Shown: positions 21,633-32,345 of the stretch, piece by piece
How the letters are laid out: each line of letters starts with the position of its first letter
How positions within the stretch are numbered: the stretch's first letter is position 1
Assembly: GCA_014529385.2 (NCBI GenBank)
Contig: CM043958.1
Coordinates: 156,897,293-156,961,292 of the forward strand
Source: Adiantum capillus-veneris
Lineage: Eukaryota > Streptophyta > Polypodiopsida > Polypodiales > Pteridaceae
Reading direction: 5' to 3'
DNA: 64,000 bases
Position numbers and translations under genes: made by a program
The notes under the pieces: model-generated
Databases searched by the model: none
The model's input: the letters and a program-made list of their open reading frames with translations, nothing else
Told to the model about the DNA's origin: nothing

Positions 21633-24600
21633 ATGGCTGGCAACAACAACACAGATGTGTTCAAGATGTTTGTTGATGAGGACAGGTTGGATGGGGACAA
21701 TTACCCTATGTGGGCTTATATGATGCAACACGTTCTTATGTCAAAGGGCATCTGGAATATTGTGCAGGGCATTGATGCACGTCCTAGTTCTGAGGATGTA
21801 GGCGATGTTGAGGATGTTGCAGGTATTGCTGCAAGGATTGCTGCTGTTAGAGTTGTTTTGCCTACGGTAGAACAAGCTCGTTCGGATGTTAAGAATGCGC
21901 AGGCTCATGCATTGATTGCATTGTCTGTCAAGTGCACCATTGTTCCTCACATCCGTTCAGCAAAATCTGCAAAACAGGCTTGGGATATTTTGGTTGGTCT
22001 TCATGCGAGTCGCAATGAGGCTAAAATTGCTTTGCTGCGTAAAGAGTTGGAGTCAAAGATTATGCATGAGGAAGATGATATAGACACTTTCCTTACTAGT
22101 GTCAAGGATATCAATGAGCAACTTATTTCTGCAGGTGAAGTCATTTCATATAGTTCCCTTGTGCAGACTGTTCTTGATGCCTTACCAAATTCTTACCAGA
22201 CTTTTGCTAGTACTTGAAGACTTATGACCCAAGGAAATCTAGAAGTTGTCAAGTTTGATGCATTATGCACATTGTTGTTACAAGAGTCACTTTCCAAAAA
22301 AAACAGGACTAGACAGCGTGCAATTGAACAGGCCTTTATTGCTTCTCAAAGAAAGGGTGGTAACAGCAATGCAGCCACTTCTTATGCTTTTGCTGCGGGT
22401 GGAAAAACTTCTATTCCTAATGCTTTTGCTGGCAGCACTTCGTCTGGCAATTCTGGTGATAAGGGTAAAAAGAAGATGCGTTGCCATTATTGTAAAGCTA
22501 ATGATAACTTGATCAAGCAGTGTCCTAAGTTGAAGGCCAAAGAGGCTAAGAAGAAAGAGGGTGGTTCCACTGCAAATGCTACTTCCACTACAAATCCAGC
22601 CATTGTTGAGTCTTCTGTGAAAGGAGACTGTGTTGCTGATGTTGATGCACAATGGGATTTTAGTGCAGAGTGCACTTACAATCTCGTTGTCCATGATGCA
22701 TGCTTGTCAGTTGCTGCAGATTCACATGTGTGGTATTTTGATAGTGGTGCTACAAAGCACATTACCTCACATCGTGAATTGTTTACCTCTCTCGAGTCTG
22801 TCCCTCATGGGAATTCAGTCACTTGTGCCAACAATGCCTCTTATCCAGTTCATGGAGTTGGAAAGATTGTGCTTACTGCTGCAAAATGGCAGTTCCTTCA
22901 CACTTGTTGATTCACTTTATGTACCTAGGATCAAGAAGAATCTCTTGTCTACATCCGCACTTGCTAGTCTTGGACTTGTAGTCAAATTTGTGGATGACAA
23001 ATGTACAGTTCAAGGTCTCAATTTTGGGGATGAAATTGTTGCATCTGGCCTTTTGTGCCATGGGCTGTATAAGCTCACTTTGTATGACAAGTGTGTACAA
23101 AATTTTGCAAATGCTGTTGCAGATTCAAGGGCTATTTTAGATGCAAAATTTATGCATGCACGTTTTGGTCATCTAAATTTTGCCAGTTTGCTGCGTTTGC
23201 AGAAATCTGATATGGTTGCTTCTTTGCCACCTCTTGATGCACCTGCCAAGCACGTTTGTGAAGGCTGTATTTTGGGTAAGATGCAGCGTTCTAAGTTTCC
23301 AAAGGATGGTTCAGTTCGGGCCATATGCAGGTTGCAGCTTGTGCATAGTGATGTTTGTGGGCCCATGCAAACTCCACCCTTGGGAAATTACCTGTACTTC
23401 GTGACTTTCATTGATGATAACTCCAAGCGTGCATGGGTATTTCCGCTTAAAGAGAAGTCCGAAGTTTTTATGTGCTTCCAACAATTTCTGGCTATGGCTA
23501 AAAATGTCTCAAAATGTACTATGGGCACCCTCCATTCCGATCGAGGGGGGGAGTACATGTCTCATGAATTCAATGCATTTATGGCTAGTCGTGGGATAAA
23601 ACACCAATGTAGAGTGCCTTATACACCTCAGCAAAATGGTGTTGCTGAGAAGAAAAACAGGTCACTGACGGAAACGGCACGATGTATGGTCGAAAGTCAA
23701 GCTTTGACACATTCTTTTTGGCTTGAGGCCATCATGTGTGCCACTCATGTACTTAATAGGTGTCCTACAAAGGCTTTGCAGTCTATTACTCCATATGAAG
23801 CATAGCATGAATGAAAGCCTTCTATTGAGCACATGCGTGTTTTTGGTGTTTGGCATACGCTTTGGTGCCACAAACACAGCGCAGAAAATTGGATGATAAG
23901 GCTGTCAAATGTATTTTTGTTGGTTATAGTGTTGAAAGAAAAGGTTACAGGTTATATCATCCGCAAACAAAGTGTATTCTGGTTTCACGGGATATAGTGT
24001 TTGTGGAAGATTCTGTTCAGCCCTTGCTGTCATGTACTAGAGACAGTAATGTAAGCTCACAGGACATTTATGACACTTTGTTGCCTCTTTTCAGTGGTGG
24101 AAATACAAATGTAATTTCCAATGAGGCAAATGTACAGCCTATGGGGGTTTTCGAAAATGTTATAGATCAGCCTATTACTGATGCAGATGTACATGATGTA
24201 CTAGATGAGGAAAGGGCTGAAAATGAGCAGGCTAGAGGTATGCCAAAATGGCTGGTGCACACTTTGCGTGACAGTAAATTGGATGCACCTTTGTCTAGTC
24301 GTACTCGTTCAGGCTCTCATCATGCATCTTATGCATCAGATTGTTATGCTTTGGCTGTGTCTAGCTTACATGATGTTGAGGAGCTTCTGTCTTTTGATAA
24401 AGCACAAAATTCAAAAAATTGGATGGCTGCCATGCAATCAGAATATGATGCACTTATAGAAAATGACACATGGACTTTATGTGATTTGCCTCCTGGAAAA
24501 AAGGCCATTGGTACAAAGTGGGTTTACAAGTTGAAACGCAAGCTGGATGGTGATATCGATCGCCATAAGGCTCGACTTGTTGCAAAGGGTTATGCACAGC

Positions 24601-25909
24601 AAAAAGGCATTGATTATGAAGAGAATTTTGCTCCCACTTGTCGTATGACTACTATGCATTTTCTATGTGCATTGGCAGTTCATTTTGGTTGGGATGTACA
24701 TCAATCAGACATTATTACTGCTTTCTTGAATGGTGACATATTTGAGGAAGTTTATGTAACGTAGCCTCACGGTTTTGTCATAAGAGGACAAAGTGTGAAG
24801 ATGTAAGAAGGCTTTGTATGGGTTGAAGCAATCTCCTCGTGCTTGGTATGAGAAAGCTGACACTCATTTGGTTAAACGAGGCTTTCGTAACAGTCCAACA
24901 AAACTCACATTGTATGTAAAGCGTGAGGGTAATGTACTTCTCATTGTGGTTCATTATGTCGATGATTTGCTGATCACTGGACCAAATGAGAGACATATTG
25001 CTGAATTTAAGGCTGATTTGAATGCTACTTTCAAGATGAAAGATTTGGGGCTGTGGCATCATTACTTGAGTATACAGTTTAAGCAGTGTGATGGTGGTAT
25101 TGCCTTGTGTCAAAAAAGTTACATAGAAACATTGCTATGTAAGTTTGGACTTGAGGATTGCAAACCTATTGCCACTACCATGGAAACAGGTCTAAAGTTG
25201 AGTCTACATGATGATGGCGATCCTGTTGATGTCACTCTTTACCAAACTGCTATTGGCTGCCTCATTTATGTATGCAACACGAGGCCAGATATTCAGTTTG
25301 CAATCTCATAGGTCAGCAGATCTATGCATAGCCCAAGGTCTAAGCATTGGGAGGCTGTCAAGAGGATTTTCCGCTACCTTAGTGGCACTTTACATCTTGG
25401 CTTGTTTTATCCCAAGGGGGGATCATTGCCGCCAGACTTACATGCTTTTTTGGACTCAGATTGGGCTGGTTGTTTTGACACGCAAGCGTCCACAAGTGGT
25501 TTTTGTTTCATGCTTGGCAGTTCATGTATATCATGGTTGAGCAAGAAGCAACCTATTGTGGCCACTTCGAGTTGTGAGGCTGAGTACAGGGCAGTCTTCA
25601 CAGCTACGGTTGAGTGCGTATGGCTCAGATGCCTTATGGTTGATTTGGGTGTTGGACAGGACACTGCCAACACTATCTACATTGACAGTAAGAGTGCATT
25701 AGCAGTTGCGAGGAACCCAGTTTTTCATGCTCGCACAAAGCACATTGAGGTGCATTACCACTATGTCAGGGAGAGGCTCTCAGCAGGGAGATCACCTTGG
25801 CTTATGTGCCAACACAGGACAACCTTGCAAATCTTTTCACAAAGGCATTGTCTCGTGAGAATCTTGAAGCTTTTTGCAAAGCTTTGGGCTTACTCCCCTT
25901 TGTGGATTG
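21633..25909 (+). pseudogene. copia gag-pol polyprotein, broken in several places
   Basis: Start at ATG 21633 (CCATGGC context). Gag: DNYPMWAYMMQHVLMSKGIW and the knuckle CHYCKANDNLIKQC, in which the usual histidine is asparagine. Protease: WYFDSGATKHITS. Integrase: HARFGHLN...CEGC finger, then HSDVCGP, LHSDRGGEY and NGVAEKKNR giving D, D, E. RT: AIGTKWVYKLKRKLDGDIDR and HYVDDLLITGP. RNase H: FLDSDWAGC, SCEAEYRA, IYIDSKSALAVARNP. Lesions: stop 22215; one extra A in the run near 22885; stop 23803; shift near 23845; stop 24762; shift near 24800; stop 25309; shift near 25790. Natural end is at about 25909 (LPFVD then stop). Confidence 0.93.
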
Positions 25910-25973
25910 ATCATGTCCTCAGGGCATGGCAATTCCCTTTACTCATGTGCCAGCTCTCATTCACCGCATCACT

Positions 25974-25985
25974 GCGGAGGGGATT
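25974..25985 (+). promoter_or_regulatory. copia polypurine tract
   Basis: GCGGAGGGGATT immediately before the 3' LTR. Confidence 0.85.
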
Positions 25986-26212
25986 TGTTACCATATACAT
26001 GTGGTAGTGATGTGTGTGAACACACTAGGAACTCCGGGGCATTTTTCCCCTCTTTAGGAGGTTTTTGCCCCCGAGCATTGTATATACGCCCATCACTCTA
26101 GGGCTATCTATCTTTCCATTGCACACTAAGTAACACACTCTCTATTGTGTGTCTTGAGCTTCCTTTGTCTTCTCCAAGTTGTGTGTGTCTCTCTGCAACC
26201 CTAATTCCAACA
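25986..26212 (+). repeat. copia 3' LTR
   Basis: 227 bp, TGTTACC...TTCCAACA, followed by the CAAGC target duplication. About ten differences from the 5' LTR, including a 2-bp length change in the TATA repeat. Confidence 0.95.
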
Positions 26213-27053
26213 CAAGCATAGAAGGAGCTTTCCCAATTTTTTGTATCATTATTTTTGAAGCAGAATGACATTTTTGTAATATTTGAGTGGCCAATATTCT
26301 TTGTGGGAACAAGCCTCTAAGGAGGAATTGTATCTAAGCCAATTTTTGTAACCCTAAGATAACTTTTGAATTAATCAAATCCAAACTTTATTGTACGCTG
26401 TGTTTGAGAGAGAGAAAGTGAGTGAGTGTGATTTCTTCTCTTCCCTAAGTGAACTATAGAACTTCCATTGCGAAAGCGACACTGCCAACGCGTTAGCAAC
26501 AGCTAGGGCTTCAATCCAACACCAAGTTTGCACAATTCCGGTGTCGTCGCAAAGCGAGATCCCACGAGCTTCCGGGTGAGCTTTCTTGCAAACCGTGTGT
26601 CCGTTTGGTGATATCTTCATACCTATGGGTTCACGGTGAGTAGAGCTACGGATTAGGATCTTACAAATCAAAAAGTGGTGACCTATATTTTTCTATCTGT
26701 CTTTATACGCGATTGTCGCACGAGGTGGTTTGAGGTAGGATACCAAGTCATAGTCCATAGGTTATTGATCTCTTGATGAGGAGAGTGTGTCCTATGAGTT
26801 TTGTGACATTTTGAATGCGTTTGGTCTAAATTTGGATAGCATGAGCATCATAGATTGAGTTGCTTTCATTAATGCATAGAACGGTTAGATTTGATTCCTT
26901 TGAGTAGAGATTGTATTAGAAGGTCAAGAAGGTTCTTGACATCCATCTTCTTGTTTCCATGCACCTACAGATTAAGCTTCATCCTTGGCCGACATAGAGT
27001 TGTTGGTTTTGTTCTTGCTATGCTAGCATCTGCTCGCCGCGTATCCACTAACA

Positions 27054-28795
27054 CTTGCCTCTTGGAAAAAAATGCCATTGGTGCTAAGTGGATTTTCAAG
27101 TTAAAATGTAAGCATGATGGTGGCATTGATCTCTATAAGTCTAGACTTGTGGAAAAAAGTTATGCTCAAGAGAAGAACATTGATTTAGATAAGATCTTTA
27201 GCCCCACTTGCTGTATTAAGTCCATTTTGTAGCATTTGTGTATTGGCAATCAATAATAGCTGGAATATTCATTAGTTGGTTGAAAAAAGTGCATTTTTTA
27301 ATGTGATTTTCATGAGGAACTGTGTGTATTATAGACTCATGGTTTTGTCCAAAAAGGGTAGGAAAATAAGTTATGTAAGCTTAACAAGGCTTTGTATGAT
27401 TTAAAGCAAGCTCCACATGCTTGGCATGAAAAGATTCATGCTAGCTTGGTACACATGATTTTCAAAATAGTTGAACTTAGAGCACTTTCTATGTCAAGTG
27501 TGCATAAGACATTTTTCTGGTCATTGTGCTCTATGTTGATGACATGTTTCTCAGTGGACCAAATGAGGGACATATTGTTGATTTTAAGGCTGATTTGAAT
27601 GTCTCTTTTGAGATGTCGAATTCTGGGATTAAAAAGGATTTGTATCATTTAAATCAAGCTCCACATGCTTGGTATGAAAAGACTCATGCTTACTTGGTTA
27701 CATGCTTTTGAAAATATTCCAACTGAGAGACCTTTGTATGTCAAACATGCAAATGATGTAATTTTGATCAGTGTGCTCTATGTTGATGACATGTTGCTCA
27801 CTAGACCAAATGAGGGACACATTGTTGATTTTAACGTTGATTTGAATGCCTTCTTTGAGATGTCAAATGATGTATTTTTTGTCACTGTGCTCTATGTTGA
27901 TGACATGTTGCTCACTAGACCAAATGAGGGACATATTGTTGATTTTAATGAATGCCTCTTTTGAGATCTCAAATTTTGGGCTTTTGCATCATTCTCTGGG
28001 CTTACAAGTTAACCATGTTGATGGAGATATGTCTTTACAGTAGAGAAAGTATATTGAGAATTGTTGCATAAGTTCAACATTAAAAGATTGCAAGTACTAT
28101 CACTACTCCTATGAAGACAAGTTTGAAGCTTACTAGTTTGATGTCACCCTCTATCATGGCCTATTGGTTGCTTGATTTATGTATGAATTAGGAGGCAAGA
28201 TATTCATTGTGTGGTCTTGAAAATTTATGCATTGACCAAGGCCTATGAATTGCAAGGAAATTAAGTGCATCTTTTGCTACTTGAGTGGTACTATATATAT
28301 TGGGTTGTTTTATCCCAAGGGGGAACATTGATGCCAAATATTCATGCTTTTTTAGTCTCAAATTGGGTTGGTTTCTATGGCATAGCAGTATTGTCCCTAC
28401 TGGTTTTCATTTCATGCTCAAAATATGATGTGTAACTTGGTTGATCAAGAAGTAGCCTACATTGGCCACTTCTAATTGTAAGGTTCAGTACAAGGTAGCT
28501 TTCATAGCTATTGTTGAGTGTGTTTGGGTCAAACACCATTTTACTAACTTGGGTGTCCAATTTACTAACTTGGGTGTTGGACATTGTGACCATGATCTTC
28601 ACTAACATTCAAAGTGCTTTGGCAGTCATAAAAAACCCAGCGTTCCATACTCGTATGGATGTGCATTATCATTATGTTAGAGAGAGACACTTAGCAAGAG
28701 AGGTGAGCTTGGCTTATGTACCTACACATGGAAACCCTATGGAATTTCTAACAAAGGCATTGCCCTTGTGACAAGTTTGAAGGTTTTTGCCTAAA
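27054..28795 (+). pseudogene. Old Ty1/copia pol, second part (RT and RNase H)
   Basis: Resumes exactly where the part at 6100 stops: AIGAKWIFKLKCKHDGGIDL at 27075 on, then a heavily damaged RT. The segment with the catalytic YVDD strand is present three times (27392-27985, see repeat). Later: YLSGTIYIGLFYPKG (28290), VHYHYVRERHLAREV (28660) and GNPMEFLTKALPL, stop at 28769-28771. Far more stops than in the inserted copia, in keeping with greater age. Confidence 0.88.
27392..27985 (+). repeat. Repeated RT catalytic segment in the old copia
   Basis: Unit: LYDLKQAPHAW ... VLYVDDM...GPNEGHIVDF ... EMSN. A first full unit starts about 27390, a second about 27639 (LYHLNQAPHAWYEKTH), and a third partial unit starts about 27871 with only the YVDD part. 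CTATGTTGATGACATGTT occurs at about 27532, 27778 and 27893. Spacing about 247 and 115 bp. Confidence 0.85.
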
Positions 28796-28835
28796 GTGTT
28801 TCGTGCCGGCATTGAGTGCGGCCCCATTTTAGTAT

Positions 28836-28934
28836 GGGTGGTCTCCTTGGAATATATCACGGTTGGGTTAGTGATGATTGAGAGGAAGTCGTAACTTGGT
28901 AGTCATAGAGGAACCCGTGGCTAGAGGGAATCCT
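28836..28934 (+). pseudogene. rrn18: Fragment resembling the 3' end of plant mitochondrial 18S rRNA
   Basis: About 100 bases contain GGTGGTCTCCTTGG, ATATCACGGTTGGGTTAG, then GAAGTCGTAACTTGGTAG and GGAACCCGTGGCTAGA. The order and spacing match the last 100 bases of plant mitochondrial 18S rRNA as I remember it (GAAGTCGTAACAAGGTAGCC, GGGGAACCTGTGGCTGGA). Nuclear 18S fits worse in the second part (TTTCCGTAGGTGAACCTGCG). Not functional: the universally conserved CGTAACAAGG is changed to CGTAACTTGG. Probably a nuclear copy of organelle DNA. Confidence 0.6.
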
Positions 28935-29285
28935 AAAGGGAGGTTCTAGCATCTTTTCATTAACTATACTTCTATAGATAAATTTAATTCATTCGGGTAA
29001 GCTAATTGTGCAAGGGATCTTTCTTGTGAGGAGAATCGTGCTATGATATTGAGATACAAACGTGACGCTTGTTGGCGATGAAATATTCCACTTGTAAGAA
29101 AAACAATTTGTGGCAAAGAAAGTACATCTCTCCATTTTATTATTATTATATTTATCATTCCCTTTATATCCCACTCTCTCTAGTTGTGTGTCTCTCTTCT
29201 TTTGTATGTGCCTCTCACTCTAACAAATAATCATATTAGATGCACATCTTTGAAAGCGAATGGGTTTGTGGGGGGTGGGATAAGA

Positions 29286-29288
<3 letters not shown>
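28935..29288. other. Unassigned spacer
   Basis: No recognisable gene; the short frames on the minus strand (28964-29174) have no motifs. Confidence 0.5.

Positions 29289-29344
<56 letters not shown>
29289..29344. repeat. G homopolymer joined to (GA)n
   Basis: 29 consecutive G (29289-29317) followed by about 13 GA units. The exact count may be affected by sequencing error. Confidence 0.9.
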
Positions 29345-29347
<3 letters not shown>

Positions 29348-29499
29348 GTGGGAGAGAAGGGAGGGGGTGGGATGTTGAAAATTTAAAGACAACATTCAAT
29401 GTTCATAGTATATGGAAATGATAGTACATCTCTCCATTGGACAAGCTAAATGAGTGAACCAAGTGATAGGGGATATCCTCAACGCTTAATATAGCAGAG

Positions 29500-29810
29500 A
29501 GCCAGAGTTTTGGATGAATTACCTACCCTTACTATAGTTTGGGCTTTGCAAAGAAGCACTTGCCTGTCTTTATTTAAGGCCTTTTATGGCAAAGATTGTA
29601 TTACCCCTTGGACAAGGTCAAATTTTATGCAGAAGATTGAAGCTTTTGAAAAAATGCTAGAAAAATTGAAATAGCATATGAAATCAAAAGGAAATCAAGG
29701 TTACACAAGAACGACATAAATTTTATGTAGATACCCGATGGTTAGAACAAAGTTTCAAGGAAGGCGACCTTGCCTTTCAAGGAAGGCGACCAAGATAGTC
29801 TAGGCCCTAC
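29500..29810 (+). pseudogene. Possible gypsy integrase C-terminal remnant
   Basis: Reading across frames gives DELPTLTIVWALQRSTCLSL, FKAFYGKDCITPW, MQKIEAFEKMLEKLK and then KFYVDTRWLEQSFKEGD, the order of the integrase tail (tribal W-A, the F..F/YG..P/C motif, a helix, then FKEGD of the SH3-like end). Too decayed for more. Plus strand, no LTR next to it. Confidence 0.45.
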
Positions 29811-30400
29811 CTGATCTCATGAAAAAATATCAGCTTTGGATTGCTTGTTTTTTTGTCTTTCACTTGATCTCTCTCCAAGTGTCTCTCACTCTCCTTCTCA
29901 ATGTGTCTTTAAACAATCTCTATCTTGCATATGTGGGGAGAAGAGGGAGGCGTTGAGAGAGAAAGAAGATGGAGGACAAGGAGAGGAATGGGAAAAGGGG
30001 TTGCATGTGTGTGGAGTAGATCTATAGGGAAAGAATAGAAGGTTTGTCAGGGAAGAATATATAAAGGGTGGGAAAGGCAATGACCTTAGGTTCTTCTTGC
30101 TCAACCAAGATATGCATGAGCCACGGAGCATGAAACAAAAACTACTAGTGGACACTCATGTGTCATAGCACAGCATGTAAGTCTAGCGGGCAATGATCCC
30201 ACCTTGGGATAAAACTACCCAAGATTATAGTTCCACTCAATCAGTAGAAGATCCACTTAACTTCCTTCCAATGATAAGAACCTAGGCTATGCATAAATCT
30301 AGTCATCTGTAAGATTTCATACTAAACATTTGCATGCATAAATAAGGCAACAAAGAACCTACTAATAGAGTGTGACATTATATCTTCATCAAACCTATCT

Positions 30401-31184
30401 CTAGAGGAGTAGCAACAAGCTTGCAATACTCAAGGATGAATCAATGCAACAATGTCTCTTTTTTTTTTTGACACAAAGCAATACCTCATTTGGTCTGGTC
30501 AATAATATGTCATCCACATCATAGAGCACAATGATAAAAAATACATCATCTGTATGTTTGACATACAAAGTGCTTTCAATTGGACTACTTTGAAAACCAT
30601 GTGCAGCCAAATAAGTATGAATCTTCTCATAACAAGGATGTGGAGCTTGCTTTTTACCCCATAATTCATTCTTAAGCTTTCCCACCTTGTTTTCTTGCCC
30701 TTTTTGAACAAAACCACGAGACGGTAATACATGAGCTTCCTCATGCAAATTACCTTTAAAAACACAGTCTTTAAGTCGAAGTGATTGCATTCCAACCATT
30801 GTGAGCTGGCAATGCACAAATGCTCCAAATGGTAGTCATATGATAAGTGGGAGAAAATTTCTCATAAAAATTTATGTCCTTTTCTCGAGCATACCCTTTT
30901 GCCACAAGTCTAGTCTTATAGTGATCAACACTACCATCATGCTTACCTTTCAATTTGAAAACCCACTAAATAACAATGGCCCTTTTGCCAAGAGGCAGGT
31001 CACACAAAGACCATGTGCCATTGTTCACAATAGTATCATGCTCAGATTGCATTGTAGCCAACCAAATTTCTAATCTTTGTGCATCATCAAATAATAAAGG
31101 CTCTTCCTCATTACATATACTAAACAATCCAAAACATAATAATTTGATGTATAATAGGCATACTGAAAACTTGAACAAGTACAA
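30401..31184 (-). pseudogene. copia RT, minus strand
   Basis: NNGTWSLCDLPLGKRAIVI (about 30970-31040) starts RT, then KGKHDGSVDHYKTRLVAKGY (30890-30953), AYEKFSPTYHMTTIWS-like words, KQAPHPCYEKIHTYLAAHGF and STLYVKHTDDVFFIIVLYDV. The catalytic strand reads VLYDVDDILLT, with one extra residue (D) inserted before VDD. Frame changes separate these blocks. Confidence 0.82.
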
Positions 31185-31745
31185 CCAGACAAATGTGCAC
31201 CCAATTTACTATAACACAAGGTTTGAACCAGCCATCTTGTCATACCTCCAACTGGCTCAATTTTAGCCCTATCATTGTCAATTAAATTTTATAAATCTAC
31301 ATTAAAAAATGGTTGATATGTAACATCATTTGAAACTTGCATAGGCTACATATACATTTGCCTCATTAGGACTTACATTCATCCTTCCACGGCCACTAAA
31401 TAGAGGAAACAACATAACATACACATTTTTTGAGCTTGTATCCATCTCTTTGATACATGCTAACAAGGATGGACTGCATCTTTCACAAAGACAAGATCTC
31501 ATCTAATCAAGATACATTTTGTTTATGGATGATACAACATGTAACATTTGCCTTGTAGACTATTACCAACAAAAATACATTCCATGGCCTTATTATAATT
31601 TTGCGTTGTTGCTTAGGCACCAAAGCATAAGAAAAGAAACCAAAAACATGCAATTGAGCTATGGACCCTCATAAGAATTGATATACTACAACGCTTTAGT
31701 GGGACACCTACTTAATCCATATGCAACACGCATGACAGTCTCAAC

Positions 31746-32060
31746 CTAAAACACATGTGGCGAAGCTTGACTTCTTGCCACATCAAGCCTCGTAAAAATT
31801 GATATACTATACAATGTTTTAGTTGAACACCTACTTACTCTAGATGCAACATGCATGACGGCCTCAATTGCCATTTTGGTGAGGGGTATACACTGACACT
31901 GTACATTTGTATTATATACAAAGTCTAGCAAAAAATGCATCGAACTCTTTAGACATATTCTCCCCCCTTCGATCATAACGGAGGGTGCCCACTCTATAAC
32001 CAGATGCATTTTTAGCCATAAGTAGAAATTGCTTGAAGCTACATCACCCTAAGAATACTC
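31746..32060 (-). pseudogene. copia integrase core remnant, minus strand
   Basis: Aligned with 23476-23800 of the complete copia: the QFLLMAKNASG-like start, EWAPSVMIEGGRICLKSSMH (equivalent to the D-R-G-G-E-Y region, in another frame), QCQCIPLTKMA for the C.VPYTPQQN segment, then the ETARCMVES-like tail. The second catalytic aspartate region is recognisable only at DNA level. Confidence 0.7.
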
Positions 32061-32146
32061 ACCAAAAATCACCTCAATCGGAGAACGTGAGCTGGGAGGT
32101 TGTTGGTAATGTTGCCCTAGATGTCAAAGCTAGCTTAAATACCAAT

Positions 32147-32345
32147 TTTTGGAAATACATTTGCAAATGAAGGAGAAGCTCAAGAGCACTCAACACATGA
32201 AGGTTTAAATTACTCGATGTGCCAATACAAAGATAAGGCTTGCCCTAGAGTGATGGGCGTATACACAACCCGGGGGAGGTAAAGAGGGAAAAAAGTGCCT
32301 CGTCAGTCCTCACCACACACATCACTACCATAGTTTGGTAAATCA
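32147..32345 (-). repeat. 5' LTR of the minus-strand copia, with primer site
   Basis: On the minus strand it runs from TGATTTACCAAACTATGG through GTAGTGATGTGTGTG and CGCCCATCACTCTAGGGC to TTTCCAAAA. The next 14 bases (32146-32133, minus) read ATTGGTATTTAAGC, a damaged form of the Met-tRNA site. Diverged from the LTRs at 21039 and 25986. Confidence 0.8.

Larger units (their letters stand above)
21039..26212 (+). mobile_element. Complete Ty1/copia retrotransposon
   Basis: 5174 bp with two short LTRs, a Met-tRNA primer site, one gag-pol region in the order protease-integrase-RT-RNase H (diagnostic for copia), a polypurine tract, and a perfect 5-bp target duplication CAAGC (21034-21038 and 26213-26217). 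LTRs differ at about ten positions, so insertion is not very recent. The polyprotein has four nonsense codons and at least four frame changes, so this copy needs proteins from elsewhere. Remnants of the same family lie at 5435-6100/27054-28795, 30075-32345 and 61001-62154. Confidence 0.95.
6101..27053 (+). mobile_element. Large Ty3/gypsy element, itself split by a copia insertion
   Basis: A complete LTR-to-LTR element: 5' LTR 6101-7054, tRNA primer site next to it, gag- and pol-like frames 9.6-17.8 kb, an extra 3' coding region 19.5-21.0 kb, a purine tract, and a 3' LTR starting at 21024 that is interrupted at 21039 by a copia element and resumes at 26218. Without the copia its length is about 15.8 kb, in the range of giant Tat/Ogre-type elements. 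It sits inside the RT frame of an older copia with a CTTGT/CTTGC duplication. Frames are broken in many places, so it is non-autonomous now. LTRs differ at roughly 5% of the bases I compared. Confidence 0.88.
21024..27053 (+). repeat. 3' LTR of the large gypsy, split by copia
   Basis: Starts TATTGATGGCCAAGC (21024-21038; the initial TG has become TA), is broken by the copia at 21039-26212, resumes after the repeated CAAGC (26213-26217) and ends GTATCCACTAACA at 27053. Joined length about 850 bp; it lacks the 123-bp duplication of the 5' LTR. Followed by CTTGC, the target duplication. Confidence 0.9.
30075..32345 (-). mobile_element. Decayed Ty1/copia, minus strand, missing gag and 3' end
   Basis: From right to left: LTR (32345-32147), primer site, a short leader, then a jump straight to the integrase core, RT and part of RNase H. 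The text lines up with the copia at 21039-26212 but leaves out about 2.1 kb (gag, protease and the integrase finger). At the other end the homology stops inside RNase H (FCFMLRGSCISWLSKK) near 30075, with no 3' LTR. Stops are frequent throughout. Confidence 0.85.
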
